Position numbers and translations under genes: made by a program | Shown here: one piece after another, positions 22,617 through 30,340 of the stretch | Layout of the letters: each line of letters begins with the position of its first letter | Position numbering within the stretch: position 1 is the first letter of the stretch | The notes under the pieces: generated by a model | Database searches by the model: none | Told to the model about the DNA's origin: nothing | The model's input: the letters and a program-made list of their open reading frames with translations, nothing else | IMG/VR virus record: IMGVR_UViG_3300045950_000264 | Coordinates: 1-33,949 of that record | Direction: 5' to 3' (one strand) | Length of the DNA: 33,949 nucleotides | From: a virus

Positions 22617-23677
22617 GAGAGCCTTTATATAGCATTACATGGTCAGGCAGGGATGTAAGCAAAGATGTCTCACCGTATCTTTTGAATCTATCTTATACTG
22701 ATCATCTTCACGGAAAAAGCGATGAGATACAGATGACATTTGAGGATAGAGATGACAGATGGAAGGCGTCATGGTATCCGACAAAGGGGGATAAAGTAGC
22801 GGTAAAAATAGGGATCAAAGAAGACAATGAAAAGTGGCTTAATACAGGCACATTTCAGATAGATGAGATTGAGTTCAGCGGGCCTCCTGACACGATCAAT
22901 GTGAAAGGGCTTTCTACATATGTTACAGAGGCATTCAGACAGAAAAGGACGCACGCTTGGGAAAATGTAAATTTGTCAAGGGTTATTCTGGATATTGCAA
23001 GGCGCAATAAGCTGAAGCCTCAAATAAAAATAAATCCTGAAATCAGGCTGAAAAGACTGGATCAGAAAGACGAAAGCGATCTTGGCTTTATAAAAGGCGT
23101 CTGCGAGAAATACGGATACAATGTAAAGGTTGACGCTGAAAGGCTTATATGCGTGAAACCTGACGAACTGGAAGAATCAGAGCCGGTGTATGTCATGCGC
23201 AGAGGCAATTACAACATTATCTCTTACCGTTTTTCAACCAAGACATGTGAGATATATAAGGCATGCGAGGTCAGATATTGGGATCCGGCATCTAAGAAGG
23301 AATTTAGGCATACAGAGACCGCAAAAAAGGTTGTATCAGGAAGCGTGCTGAAAATCTCAGAAAGATGCGAAAACAAACAACAGGCTATAGAGCGGGCAAA
23401 GGCAGAGCTAAAGAGAAAGAACAAATTTGAATGCGAATCTGAAATCACAGTGATGGGAGAGCCTTATTTAGCCGCAGGCGCTACCTTGCTCGTAGAGGGC
23501 TTTGCAAGTCTTGACGGACAGTATCTTATAGAGGAGGCAGTGCATACATTAAGCAAAGGCAGTGGTTATACGACTTCGTGCAAGATCAGGAGGTTTGAGA
23601 GGTACGAGGAGATACAGAAGATGAAGTATAAGCAAAAAGGACAATCCAAACCCAAGGGATGGGCATTAGAGGCATGA
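22604..23677 (+). CDS. Baseplate hub protein, P2 gpD-like (late control D family)
   Basis: The 357-residue protein starts at GTG 22604 inside the gpX 3' end. Landmarks are YSITWSGRDVSKDVSPYLLNLSYTDHLHGKSDEIQMTFEDRDDRWKASWYPTKGDKVAVKIGI, LDQKDESDLGFIKGVCEKYGYNVKVDAERLIC, and EQ-type C-terminal strands (YLAAGATLLVEGFASLDGQYLIEEAVHTLSKGSGYTTSCKI). It corresponds to gp27-type hub components that connect tube and spike. Confidence 0.88.
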   Translation: MEKIREPLYSITWSGRDVSKDVSPYLLNLSYTDHLHGKSDEIQMTFEDRDDRWKASWYPTKGDKVAVKIGIKEDNEKWLNTGTFQIDEIEFSGPPDTINVKGLSTYVTEAFRQKRTHAWENVNLSRVILDIARRNKLKPQIKINPEIRLKRLDQKDESDLGFIKGVCEKYGYNVKVDAERLICVKPDELEESEPVYVMRRGNYNIISYRFSTKTCEIYKACEVRYWDPASKKEFRHTETAKKVVSGSVLKISERCENKQQAIERAKAELKRKNKFECESEITVMGEPYLAAGATLLVEGFASLDGQYLIEEAVHTLSKGSGYTTSCKIRRFERYEEIQKMKYKQKGQSKPKGWALEA

Positions 23678-24267
23678 TAAACGAGCTTGTGAGAGTAGGC
23701 ATTGTTACTCAGCGGTATCCTGAGCGAGGCGCTGTTAGAGTGCACCTGGTTGACGTGGATGAGCAGGTGTCTTATGAATTGCCGGTGATATTTAGAAAGA
23801 CCCTTAAAGACAAGGATTACTGGATGCCTGATATAAATGAGCAAGTGGTATGCCTTTTTTCAGGTCAGGGGCTTGAGCAAGGCTTTGTGCTTGGAGCGAT
23901 TTACAGCGAGAGCGATGCTGTGCCGGTAAGCAGTAACGATAAGTGGCACAAGGTTTTTGAGGACGGCACAGTGATTGAGTATGACCGGGTGGCACACAAA
24001 CTTACCGCTGATGTGAAGGGCGATATTGAGGTTAATGCAACTGGGGAGTGTGATGCAGATGTGCAGGGAACAGTTGTTGTAAAAAGCGCCTCGAGCATTA
24101 CGCTGAAAGCGCCGAGCATCAATATCCAGAGCTATACAGGCGAAAGCGCAGCCGGATATTTCACAGGCGATTTTAGCATGATAGGAAATCTGAATGTGCA
24201 GGGCAATATTAATGCAACTGGAAACATTATTGATGGCAGCGGGAATACGAATCATCACAGTCATTAG
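23674..24267 (+). CDS. Baseplate spike (gpV/Mu gp45-like) with metal-binding tip
   Basis: The start ATG 23674 overlaps the hub stop (ATGA) with AGAGG in front; in-frame ATG 23659 is less likely. The 197-residue protein has an N-terminal OB fold (VGIVTQRYPERGAVRVHLVD...YWMPDINEQVVCLFSGQGLEQGFVLGAIYS). A beta-helical spike of short repeats follows (KLTADVKGDIEVNATGECDADVQGTVVVKSASSITLKAPSINI). The last residues, NTNHHSH, contain the HxH motif that binds an iron ion at the sharp tip of P2/phi92-type spikes. It punctures the outer membrane on contraction. Confidence 0.9.
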   Translation: MINELVRVGIVTQRYPERGAVRVHLVDVDEQVSYELPVIFRKTLKDKDYWMPDINEQVVCLFSGQGLEQGFVLGAIYSESDAVPVSSNDKWHKVFEDGTVIEYDRVAHKLTADVKGDIEVNATGECDADVQGTVVVKSASSITLKAPSINIQSYTGESAAGYFTGDFSMIGNLNVQGNINATGNIIDGSGNTNHHSH

Positions 24268-24275
24268 GAGTAGCT

Positions 24276-24626
24276 ATGCAGATCAAGATCGGAGCGATAG
24301 GCTTAACAGTTGAAGGCATTGAGGACCTCAATCAGGAGATAGGTCTGATTATCGCTACTCCTCTCGGCTCTATCCCTCATATGCCGGAGTTTGGAAGCAG
24401 GATACCCTTTTATCTCGATAGACCCCAGAACATAGCGCGGCCTTTGATAATAGCAGAGGCTTACAGGGCGATAAAGAAAAATACAACGAGGTTTAAGCCG
24501 TCAAGCGTCAAGCTCGTGAGCGCATCGCCGAACGGAAAGATGGCGTTTAAGATTACGGGCGTCCCTACGGATGCTCAGACGGATAAAGAAGTCGCTCTCA
24601 ATGTTTTAGCAGATTTTACAAGATGA
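24276..24626 (+). CDS. Baseplate wedge protein, gpW/gp25-like
   Basis: The 116-residue protein has IEDLNQEIGLIIATPLGSIPHMPEFGSRIPFYLDRPQNIARPLIIAEAYRAIKKNTTRFKPSSVKL, the gpW/T4 gp25 signature (EF-G-l pattern with a conserved EFGSrip). It sits in the baseplate wedge between V and J, as in P2 and Mu. Its last codons coincide with the third copy of the 17-bp late-promoter element. Confidence 0.9.
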   Translation: MQIKIGAIGLTVEGIEDLNQEIGLIIATPLGSIPHMPEFGSRIPFYLDRPQNIARPLIIAEAYRAIKKNTTRFKPSSVKLVSASPNGKMAFKITGVPTDAQTDKEVALNVLADFTR

Positions 24627-24647
24627 GACAGAAGGAGATTGTAATAT
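24604..24647 (+). promoter_or_regulatory. Third copy of the 17-bp late-promoter element, before gene J
   Basis: TTTTAGCAGATTTTACA (24604-24620) is identical over 17 bases to the copy at 12747, but it lies in the end of the gpW coding region (codons for LADFT). The -10 at the usual distance is not TGATAC; the nearest candidates are TGTAAT (24640-24645) or TAATAT (24642-24647). GTAAAAG is missing. It may be a weaker late promoter for the distal baseplate and fibre genes, or a chance or relic copy. Confidence 0.4.
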
Positions 24648-24653
24648 CTCAAT

Positions 24654-25781
24654 ATGATAGACCTGAAGACATTGCCTGAGCCTGAGTTTGTTACTGTTGA
24701 TTGGAACCGGCAGTATGCAGAACTCGTAAAATCTTATGAGCAGATAGTCGGAATGCCTTTATCAAAAGGCCAAGTAGAATCCTTGATTATTGCCGCATTT
24801 GCCTATCGTGAAAACCTTATCCGCATCGCTATAAACGATACTGCAAAGCAGAATCTCCTCGCGTATGCACGAGGCGAGATGCTGGATCATCTCGGTGCAT
24901 TTCCGGGTGTAACGAGGCTTCCTGCGGCAGCGGCAATTACGACATTACGCTTTACTTTTGAGACTGCATTAACAGCGCCTCTGCTTATCCCGGCAGGCAC
25001 GAGGGTAATGAGCAAGGACAATAAAGTCGTTTTTGCAACCTCAAAGGATATTAATGCCGGCGCAGGCAGCGCATATATTGATGCAGAAGCATCATGCACA
25101 GAGACAGGCCAAACAGGCAACGGCTATCTCGCCGGAGAGATTAACCAGCTTATAGATCCTTTGCCATATGTGCAGAAAGTCGAAAATACGACTCTGACAT
25201 ACGGCGGCGCCGACATCGAGAGCGATGACCACCTGCGGATGCGGATACAGATCGCTCCTGAGTCTTTCAGCACGGCAGGACCGGAAGGAGCATACGAATA
25301 CTGGGCGAAAACAGCGCATCAGGATATTGTTGATGCGGCTGTCTGGAGTCCAGAACCCGGAAAAGTAAAAGTTGCGCCTTTGCTGAAAAACGGTGGCATC
25401 CCTGATGCCGATATGCTTGCGCTTGTCTCGGGGGCGCTGAATCACGAAAAACGCAGACCCTTGACCGACAGCGTAATCGTCGAGGCTCCTGTGATTGTAA
25501 ATTACAGCATTGATGTCCAACTGTATATCTATAGTTCATCCTCGATGCTTTCGGATGCGATCCTTACAAAGGCAAAAGAAAGTCTCCAGAGCTATGCTGA
25601 CTCTGTAAAAGAGCGGCTCGGAGTAGATATCGTTCCTGAGCAGATAGTGGGAATACTCCAAAAGATAACCGGAGTATACAGGGCAGTGGTTATGCAGCCT
25701 GCATACATTCAGCTTGCGCAGAACCAAGTAGCAATTTGCGTAGGCATCACAGTAACAATCGCGGGGAGCGTAGATGGCTAA
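24654..25781 (+). CDS. Baseplate protein J-like
   Basis: The 375-residue protein has the Baseplate J family layout: IIAAFAYRENLIRIAINDTAKQNLLAYARGEMLDHLGAFPGVTRLPAAAA, TCTETGQTGNGYLAGEINQLIDPLPYVQKVENTT, GGADIESDDHLRMRIQIAPESFSTAGPEGAYEYWAKTA, and a C-terminal beta region. It forms the baseplate outer ring with gpW and gpI. The ribosome site is AGAAGGAGA. Confidence 0.92.
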   Translation: MIDLKTLPEPEFVTVDWNRQYAELVKSYEQIVGMPLSKGQVESLIIAAFAYRENLIRIAINDTAKQNLLAYARGEMLDHLGAFPGVTRLPAAAAITTLRFTFETALTAPLLIPAGTRVMSKDNKVVFATSKDINAGAGSAYIDAEASCTETGQTGNGYLAGEINQLIDPLPYVQKVENTTLTYGGADIESDDHLRMRIQIAPESFSTAGPEGAYEYWAKTAHQDIVDAAVWSPEPGKVKVAPLLKNGGIPDADMLALVSGALNHEKRRPLTDSVIVEAPVIVNYSIDVQLYIYSSSSMLSDAILTKAKESLQSYADSVKERLGVDIVPEQIVGILQKITGVYRAVVMQPAYIQLAQNQVAICVGITVTIAGSVDG

Positions 25782-26817
25782 CAAAACAAAAGACTTGTTG
25801 CCTGCAAATCTGCAAGGCGATAAAAACCTTGAGGGGCTTTGCTCGGCAGCAGATAAGATATTCTCCATAGAGAATGAACTCAATAAGCTTCTCGTCTATC
25901 TCATTGATGATGTGCCTGCCGAGGCGCTGCCTCATCTTGCATGGCAGTTTCATGTTACAGGACTGGAGGGCTGGTCGCTTGCTCAGACAGACACAGAAAA
26001 GAGAGCCCTAATAAAAAGGGCGATTGAACTGCATCGGTATAAAGGCACGCCGTGGGCGGTTAAGCAGGCTATAAGATCAGTTGGATATGCTGATGCTGAA
26101 ATTATTGAAGGACTGCCGACTGTAAAATATAACGGCGCATACACATACTCAGGAGCTGAAGATTATATGGGCGGCGTCAGGTGGGCGCTCTTTAGAGTAA
26201 TCCTCGATATCGGCGAATCAAAGGGCCTGACAAAAACAGATATTGAAAGACTTGTCGCTCTGGTTAAAGAATACAAAAATGTGAGGAGCCATCTTAAAGA
26301 TATTGCATTCAAATCCACGGTTGAAGATCATTTTGATGCCTTAATTGATCTGCTTTCATCTGTTATCTCTACTGCATGTGAAGATATAAAGCCATGGGGA
26401 ATAAGATACGACGGCTCTATGCTGCATAATCAGGCAGAGAGGCGCTGTTATGACGGCCAATTAAGGCATGACTCTCATGCCCTCTATAATGAATGGCTCG
26501 CTCACGGCAAGTTATACGACAATGAGTGGGATGTCATGTCTGAAATTGATATTGGCTTTGCTGTATCTGATGAAGTCAATATCGCTCCGCTTTACGACGG
26601 CAGATTTCAATATTCAGGCTTTGCTTATGGCTCTGATGCGCCATTTGCAGTTGATACTGCAATGCCGCTATCAATTACAAAGCATATCAGACATGACAGC
26701 AGATACAACTATGGAGGCATCTATTACAACAGTGCATTTAAGCATGACGCATCAAGGTCATACTTCGGGGGTATTTTTTATAGCGGCAGTATTAAAACAG
26801 AGGAGGCGCTTATATGA
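25774..26817 (+). CDS. Tail protein I-like (P2 gpI family) with tyrosine/glycine-rich repeat tail
   Basis: The 347-residue protein starts inside the J 3' end. Family blocks are KNLEGLCSAADKIFSIENELNKLLVYLIDDVPAEALPHLAWQFHVTGLEGW and KRALIKRAIELHRYKGTPWAVKQAIRSVGY. From about residue 110 the protein carries a series of loosely repeated units of form (R/K)Y(D/N)G...(Y/H)(N/S): KYNGAYTYSGAEDYMGG, RYDGSMLHNQ, CYDGQLRHDS, LYDGRFQYSG, RYNYGGIYYNS, SYFGGIFYSG. Such YDG units are common in gpI proteins that hold tail fibres. Confidence 0.88.
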   Translation: MANKTKDLLPANLQGDKNLEGLCSAADKIFSIENELNKLLVYLIDDVPAEALPHLAWQFHVTGLEGWSLAQTDTEKRALIKRAIELHRYKGTPWAVKQAIRSVGYADAEIIEGLPTVKYNGAYTYSGAEDYMGGVRWALFRVILDIGESKGLTKTDIERLVALVKEYKNVRSHLKDIAFKSTVEDHFDALIDLLSSVISTACEDIKPWGIRYDGSMLHNQAERRCYDGQLRHDSHALYNEWLAHGKLYDNEWDVMSEIDIGFAVSDEVNIAPLYDGRFQYSGFAYGSDAPFAVDTAMPLSITKHIRHDSRYNYGGIYYNSAFKHDASRSYFGGIFYSGSIKTEEALI

Positions 26818-27251
26818 AGATTGTTGATATGGAAAAGGTAAAAGGCATGTTTGAGCTGAGGGTTTTTCGCGATGGACAGGTTATTGAGGAATACAGCGAT
26901 GAAAACATGATCGTGAATGCAGCGAAAGATGCGTTAGCGAGGCTCATTGGAGGCGACGGGACAGGGAAAACCATTACAGGAATAGGCTTTGGAACAAATG
27001 GCTCAGGCCCTACGCCTGCTGATACGGCGCTGACAGGGGCGTTTATAAAAACCCTTTCAGGGCGCTCATACCCGCAGACAGGGCAGGTAAGATTTACATG
27101 GAGTCTTGCCACCACAGAGGCAAACGGGATGAGCGTCAGAGAGTTTGGGCTTATATGTTCAGACAATACAATCTTTGCGAGAAAAACCAGGGGGGCTATT
27201 GAGAAGGCGAATGACATAAGCCTTGAAGGCTCATGGACAATAATATTTTAG
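26814..27251 (+). CDS. Tail fibre-associated protein
   Basis: The 145-residue protein overlaps the gpI stop (ATGA), with GAGGAGG upstream. It reads MFELRVFRDGQVIEEYSDENMIVNAAKDALARLIGGDGTGKTITGIGFGTNGSGPTPADTALTGAFIKTLSG and is beta-rich; C-terminal: REFGLICSDNTIFARKTRG. Similar short proteins are found before fibres in Mu/P2-type phages of environmental bacteria. Its role as connector between baseplate and fibre is inferred from position. Confidence 0.6.
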   Translation: MKIVDMEKVKGMFELRVFRDGQVIEEYSDENMIVNAAKDALARLIGGDGTGKTITGIGFGTNGSGPTPADTALTGAFIKTLSGRSYPQTGQVRFTWSLATTEANGMSVREFGLICSDNTIFARKTRGAIEKANDISLEGSWTIIF

Positions 27252-27268
27252 AAAGGAGGAGATAGACA

Positions 27269-28189
27269 ATGGCAAACTTACCTGAAAGCACAATATTTGA
27301 GGCCGGGATATACCAGCTCCAAACAACTGATCCAGTAGTTGGAGGTCCTGACGGTGTTTCAAATCTGCAGGCAAAACAGCTTGCAAACAGGACGAATTGG
27401 CTGAAGGCTATTGCAGACGAGGTAATCGCTGCAAGGGGCGGGAAAACAACTATCGGAGAGAGGGTCTCTCAGTATGACGCGTTCAGCCCTGACAGCCAGT
27501 CCAATATAATTGCAGGGATAATGTCTGCATTAGGGCTTGGCGGAGTGTTGTCAAAAGAGATCGAAAACATCAGAAAGAGGGTTTTTGCTCAGGGCATCAC
27601 ATATATAAAGAACAAATATGTGATACAGGGATTTGTGCTGACAAAATCAGACATTCGTGCCCTTCATCTGAGCCAGACCGGCACGGTCGGGACAGGAACG
27701 AACAGGGCAAGAATCAATGGTCAGATTATAAGCCTGCCGGATGATGATTATCATGTCTCTGTTCCGACGAACTCTGATGCGGTTGCAAAGACATATTACG
27801 CATATCTGAAAAGACAGGCAGACGGCTCTTATCGGGTTGACATAGCGCAAGAGATTCCTTATGACGGACAGCTTCTGTATACATTAAGCATCCCTGCGAA
27901 TGACTCTGCTAATAACCTGAACAATGTAACACTCACAGACAATAGGGTCATTCAGGGTGATAGCGGATGGACAGTCAATTTAGAGCCGTATGTGTATGTT
28001 GCGCTCCCCCACACCCTCCCGTCAGCAAACTACGGGGTGGGCATAGAAGTGGAATCTGCAACTGATGTATCAGCAGTAGGAGCTGTGACTGTTTATGACA
28101 GGGCAATAAACGGGTTTAAGGTCAAGGCATCAGGGAGCGCAGATAATGTAAGGTTGAGATGGACGCTCCTAAACATTAACTACTCATAA
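27269..28189 (+). CDS. Tail fibre protein
   Basis: The 306-residue protein begins with the fibre-attachment motif FEAGIYQLQTTDPVVGGPDGVSNLQAKQLANRTNWLKA, very common at the N-terminus of fibre/collar proteins of Mu-like phages. The rest is beta-rich: HLSQTGTVGTGTNRARINGQIISLPDDDYHVSVP, then a C-terminal sandwich with YVYVALPHTLPSANYGVGIEVES ... RLRWTLLNINYS. It probably forms the shaft that carries the host-binding proteins. AAAGGAGG precedes ATG. Confidence 0.8.
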   Translation: MANLPESTIFEAGIYQLQTTDPVVGGPDGVSNLQAKQLANRTNWLKAIADEVIAARGGKTTIGERVSQYDAFSPDSQSNIIAGIMSALGLGGVLSKEIENIRKRVFAQGITYIKNKYVIQGFVLTKSDIRALHLSQTGTVGTGTNRARINGQIISLPDDDYHVSVPTNSDAVAKTYYAYLKRQADGSYRVDIAQEIPYDGQLLYTLSIPANDSANNLNNVTLTDNRVIQGDSGWTVNLEPYVYVALPHTLPSANYGVGIEVESATDVSAVGAVTVYDRAINGFKVKASGSADNVRLRWTLLNINYS

Positions 28190-28201
28190 GGAGGGATATA
28201 T

Positions 28202-28555
28202 ATGTTGATTAAAGAAATGACAGAGGGCAAAAAGATAGCTTATAGGCTTAATGGCAATATCCTCTATCTTGGAGACAACGATGAGATAGAGATAAACCTT
28301 AACCAGAGGCAGAAGGATGTAGCGGTTGCTATAGATGTCTATCTTGACGCTGATATGTTGAGCGAGGGTGTAGGCAGACACTATGCTGCAAATATACTTA
28401 TACCGCCGGGACGGTATAAGGAAGTGCTGGTTAACAGCAAGGATATGCAGGGCAATGACATTGTCGTCACTCAAAAAGAGCCTCTATCCGTTGATGTTAA
28501 CGCAGTCGTATTACAACTATGGGGAATCCCGGAAAAAATAAAAGGAGGTATGTAA
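28202..28555 (+). CDS. Protein of unknown function between fibre and DGR target
   Basis: The 117-residue protein is mostly beta: KKIAYRLNGNILYLGDNDEIEINLNQRQKDVAVAIDVYLDAD, then ANILIPPGRYKEVLVNSKD. It starts after AAGGAGGG and ends 1 base before the target gene. Position suggests a small fibre subunit or an adaptor that carries the variable protein on the virion. No family recognised. Confidence 0.6.
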   Translation: MLIKEMTEGKKIAYRLNGNILYLGDNDEIEINLNQRQKDVAVAIDVYLDADMLSEGVGRHYAANILIPPGRYKEVLVNSKDMQGNDIVVTQKEPLSVDVNAVVLQLWGIPEKIKGGM

Positions 28556-28556
28556 A

Positions 28557-29645
28557 ATGGCTATAACCATATCAGTTACTGATGCATTAAGGCAGTCAGT
28601 AGAGGCTGCCAGCGGAGGTAAAAACACAGTGCTTTATGACAGCAAGGGATATCCGAGCATTATGGTCAGGATACCCAGATTTAACCTTCAGGATATTGAC
28701 GCATCTCTTGGCACCGGCGCTCACCCTGCGTTTATCGTTAACGGGGTAGAGAAAAGTGAAATCTTTATCGGAAAGTTTCAGGCAATAGTGCACGATGGCA
28801 ATGCCTTGAGCCTGCCAGCGCAGGACCCTGCAGTGAACCTGAATTTTGATCAGGCTCTTGCCTTCTGCAAGGCAAAGGGGACGGGCTGGCATGTAATGAC
28901 CAACGCAGAATGGGCGGCATTAGCCCTCTGGTGCTGGAAAAATGGCTTTATGCCGAGAGGCAATAATGATAACACTAAAGACCATTCCGCAGCCTACGAG
29001 AGCGCCGTGAAAGCCACGATTGGCATGGATAATAGAACTCTAACAGGCTCTGGACCCGCAAGCTGGTATCATGACAACACACCCTTTGGCGTTGCAGACC
29101 TCAACGGGAACATTTGGGAATGGACTGGAGGTATGAGACTTAATAACGGAGAGATTCAAATATTACAGAACAACGATGCTGCCGATAATACAAAAGACCA
29201 GAGCGCCTCATCAACCCTCTGGAGGGCGATACTGGCATCGGATGGCTCTCTTGCCGATCCCGGAACGGCAGGCACATGCAAATACGACTCGGTGAATGCA
29301 GGGACAGTTGGACAGGTTGGCCCAGCACAACTTGACGATGTCAGGGACAATTCCAATGCCCCGGCATCCGGAGACAATGGACACACTTATAACACATTCC
29401 AGAGTCTTGTTGCTGACACAGGAATCACACCACCTGCAATACTAAAAGCACTCGCCCTTTTCCCAATTGCCACAACAGGACTGGGCGATGATGGAATGTG
29501 GGTAAGGAACTATAACGAGCGGCTACTGCTTCGCGGCGGTAACTGGAGCGATAGCTCCGATGCGGGGGTGTTCGCGCTTAATCTGGATAATGCGCGCTCG
29601 ATCGTGAGCGGCACTGTGGGGTTCCGCCCCGCCTGTGTCTTATGA
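28557..29645 (+). CDS. DGR target protein: FGE-sulfatase/C-type-lectin-fold variable protein
   Basis: The 362-residue protein is probably the virion's host-binding tip. The formylglycine-generating-enzyme-like fold is shown by AFCKAKGTGWHVMTNAEWAALALWCW, GVADLNGNIWEWTGG and the C-terminal RGGNW...AGVFALNLDNARS...VGFRPA. These are the motifs of the C-type-lectin-related fold used by many diversity-generating retroelements. No catalytic FGE cysteines are apparent, as expected for a binding version. Its last 39 codons contain the variable repeat. Compared with the template, residues 331, 332, 335, 344, 351, 352 and 353 are changed and codon 348 is silently changed. AAAGGAGG precedes the ATG. It follows tail fibre genes. 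Confidence 0.9.
   Translation: MAITISVTDALRQSVEAASGGKNTVLYDSKGYPSIMVRIPRFNLQDIDASLGTGAHPAFIVNGVEKSEIFIGKFQAIVHDGNALSLPAQDPAVNLNFDQALAFCKAKGTGWHVMTNAEWAALALWCWKNGFMPRGNNDNTKDHSAAYESAVKATIGMDNRTLTGSGPASWYHDNTPFGVADLNGNIWEWTGGMRLNNGEIQILQNNDAADNTKDQSASSTLWRAILASDGSLADPGTAGTCKYDSVNAGTVGQVGPAQLDDVRDNSNAPASGDNGHTYNTFQSLVADTGITPPAILKALALFPIATTGLGDDGMWVRNYNERLLLRGGNWSDSSDAGVFALNLDNARSIVSGTVGFRPACVL
29530..29637 (+). repeat. Variable repeat (VR) of the diversity-generating retroelement
   Basis: The 108-bp segment aligns without gaps to the template at 30086-30193 (offset 556). There are nine mismatches, at 29548, 29550, 29559, 29586, 29600, 29608, 29610, 29611 (all A in TR to G here) and 29614 (A to C). 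None of the 85 non-adenine TR positions differ; 9 of about 23 adenines do. The last 22 bases (GTGGGGTTCCGCCCCGCCTGTG) are identical and GC-rich, fitting the initiation-of-mutagenic-homing sequence. Confidence 0.95.
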
Positions 29646-29681
29646 TTATCTGTTCTCTGAAATCTGTCAATCTGTTTTTTG

Positions 29682-29703
29682 GAGGCGGGCTAATGCCCGC
29701 CTC
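29682..29703 (+). other. 9-bp hairpin downstream of VR
   Basis: GAGGCGGGC (29682-29690), loop TAAT, GCCCGCCTC (29695-29703) is a perfect stem 44 bases past the VR end. DGRs such as that of phage BPP-1 need a similar hairpin with a 4-base loop just behind the VR for efficient homing, though there it lies much closer. ATTTTTTT follows 8 bases later, so it may also end target-gene transcription. Confidence 0.7.
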
Positions 29704-29730
29704 GCGGAAAATTTTTTTAAAGGGGGCAGA

Positions 29731-29736
29731 TATAAT
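29731..29736 (+). promoter_or_regulatory. Candidate -10 box for avd/TR/RT transcript
   Basis: TATAAT lies 11 bases before the avd ATG, immediately after the hairpin and T run, so it would start a separate DGR transcript. I see no good -35 at 16-18 bases upstream (the region is A/T-only). There is no Shine-Dalgarno before avd, consistent with a very short leader. Confidence 0.45.
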
Positions 29737-29747
29737 ATAATGTCGGC

Positions 29748-30080
29748 ATGGATAATTTGGTCATATATCAGAAGGTTTATGATTTCACATTATATCTATT
29801 CCCTGTTGTTGACAAATTTCCGAAACATGAGAAATTTGTTCTCTGCACGCATATTAAGTCATGCGTGCTGGACATTGCAAGGGAGATCATCAGGGCAAAT
29901 AAAAGTAAAAATAAGAAGCCGATTCTGTATGACATTGATGTAAGGATAGAAGAACTGAAATTCCTGCTGAGACTGGCTCATGACAGGAAGTATCTATCTC
30001 ACAAGAGTTACGAGCATAGCGGTAAGCTTGTAACTGAAATAGGGCGGCTGTTGGGAGGGTGGATTAAAAGTGTGGGTTAA
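29748..30080 (+). CDS. avd: DGR accessory variability protein Avd (four-helix bundle)
   Basis: The 110-residue protein MDNLVIYQKVYDFTLYLFPVVDKFPKHEKFVLCTHIKSCVLDIAREIIRANKSKNKK...IDVRIEELKFLLRLAHDRKYLSHKSYEHSGKLVTEIGRLLGGWIKS has the four-helix pattern of Avd/S23-like proteins. 'FpK.ekf.L..qi......i...i..A' and the R...Y.....Y......igr.LggWi.s ending are clear. By family knowledge it forms a pentameric barrel that binds the reverse transcriptase and TR RNA and is needed for cDNA synthesis. It lies directly before the TR: the stop is 5 bases upstream of the first TR base. Confidence 0.92.
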   Translation: MDNLVIYQKVYDFTLYLFPVVDKFPKHEKFVLCTHIKSCVLDIAREIIRANKSKNKKPILYDIDVRIEELKFLLRLAHDRKYLSHKSYEHSGKLVTEIGRLLGGWIKSVG

Positions 30081-30085
30081 GGGCA

Positions 30086-30193
30086 TTCGCGGCGGTAACT
30101 GGAACAATAGCTCCAATGCGGGGGTGTTCGCGCTTAATCTGAATAATGCGCGCTCAATCGTGAACAACAATGTGGGGTTCCGCCCCGCCTGTG
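30086..30193 (+). ncRNA. Template repeat (TR) of the DGR
   Basis: This is the invariant donor copied by the reverse transcriptase. Read in the target frame it encodes RGGN WNNSS NAGVFALNLNNARS IVNNNVGFRPAC. Ten asparagine codons (AAC/AAT) are placed at or around the changed positions, the usual design because randomising both A's in AAY reaches 15 amino acids without stop codons. Its frame starts after avd and is not part of a credible gene. The homology starts weakly earlier (TGTGGGTTAAGG at 30071-30082 resembles TGTGGGTAAGG in front of the VR). Confidence 0.95.
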
Positions 30194-30304
30194 CCTGTGT
30201 AATGTTTTTAGAGAGGATGTCTCTACGGAGCGCCTCCAGTGTCGTACACAGACAGGCTCTTAATCCCTGCCGAAAGGCAAAAATTGGAGAGGCACTGTGT
30301 AGTG
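30187..30304 (+). ncRNA. Structured RNA at the TR 3' end (candidate cDNA-priming/spacer region)
   Basis: GCCTGT (30187-30192, the very end of TR) pairs with ACAGGC (30252-30257) and TGTGTA (30196-30201) with TACACA (30245-30250). They close a junction containing hairpins TAGAGA-GGATG-TCTCTA (30209-30225) and GGAG-CGC-CTCC (30227-30237). Downstream, TGCC-GAAA-GGCA (30268-30279) and CACT-GTGT-AGTG (30293-30304). In the BPP-1 system the roughly 140 bases after TR fold with it and supply the cDNA primer; this region is in the equivalent place. Confidence 0.65.
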
Positions 30305-30340
30305 AGTACGGATAATCCATAAAATTGCACATGCCGCATA

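Noticed and set aside
29635-29943. Open frame crossing the VR end and the avd start in another frame
   Set aside because: It covers the hairpin, T run and avd in a wrong frame; no family pattern and no ribosome site.
30070-30315. Open frame over the TR encoding a peptide like the target C-terminus (WVKGIRGGNWNNSSNAGVF...)
   Set aside because: It is the template repeat read in the target frame; the start lies in the avd end without a ribosome site and the part after TR is structured RNA. Not a gene.
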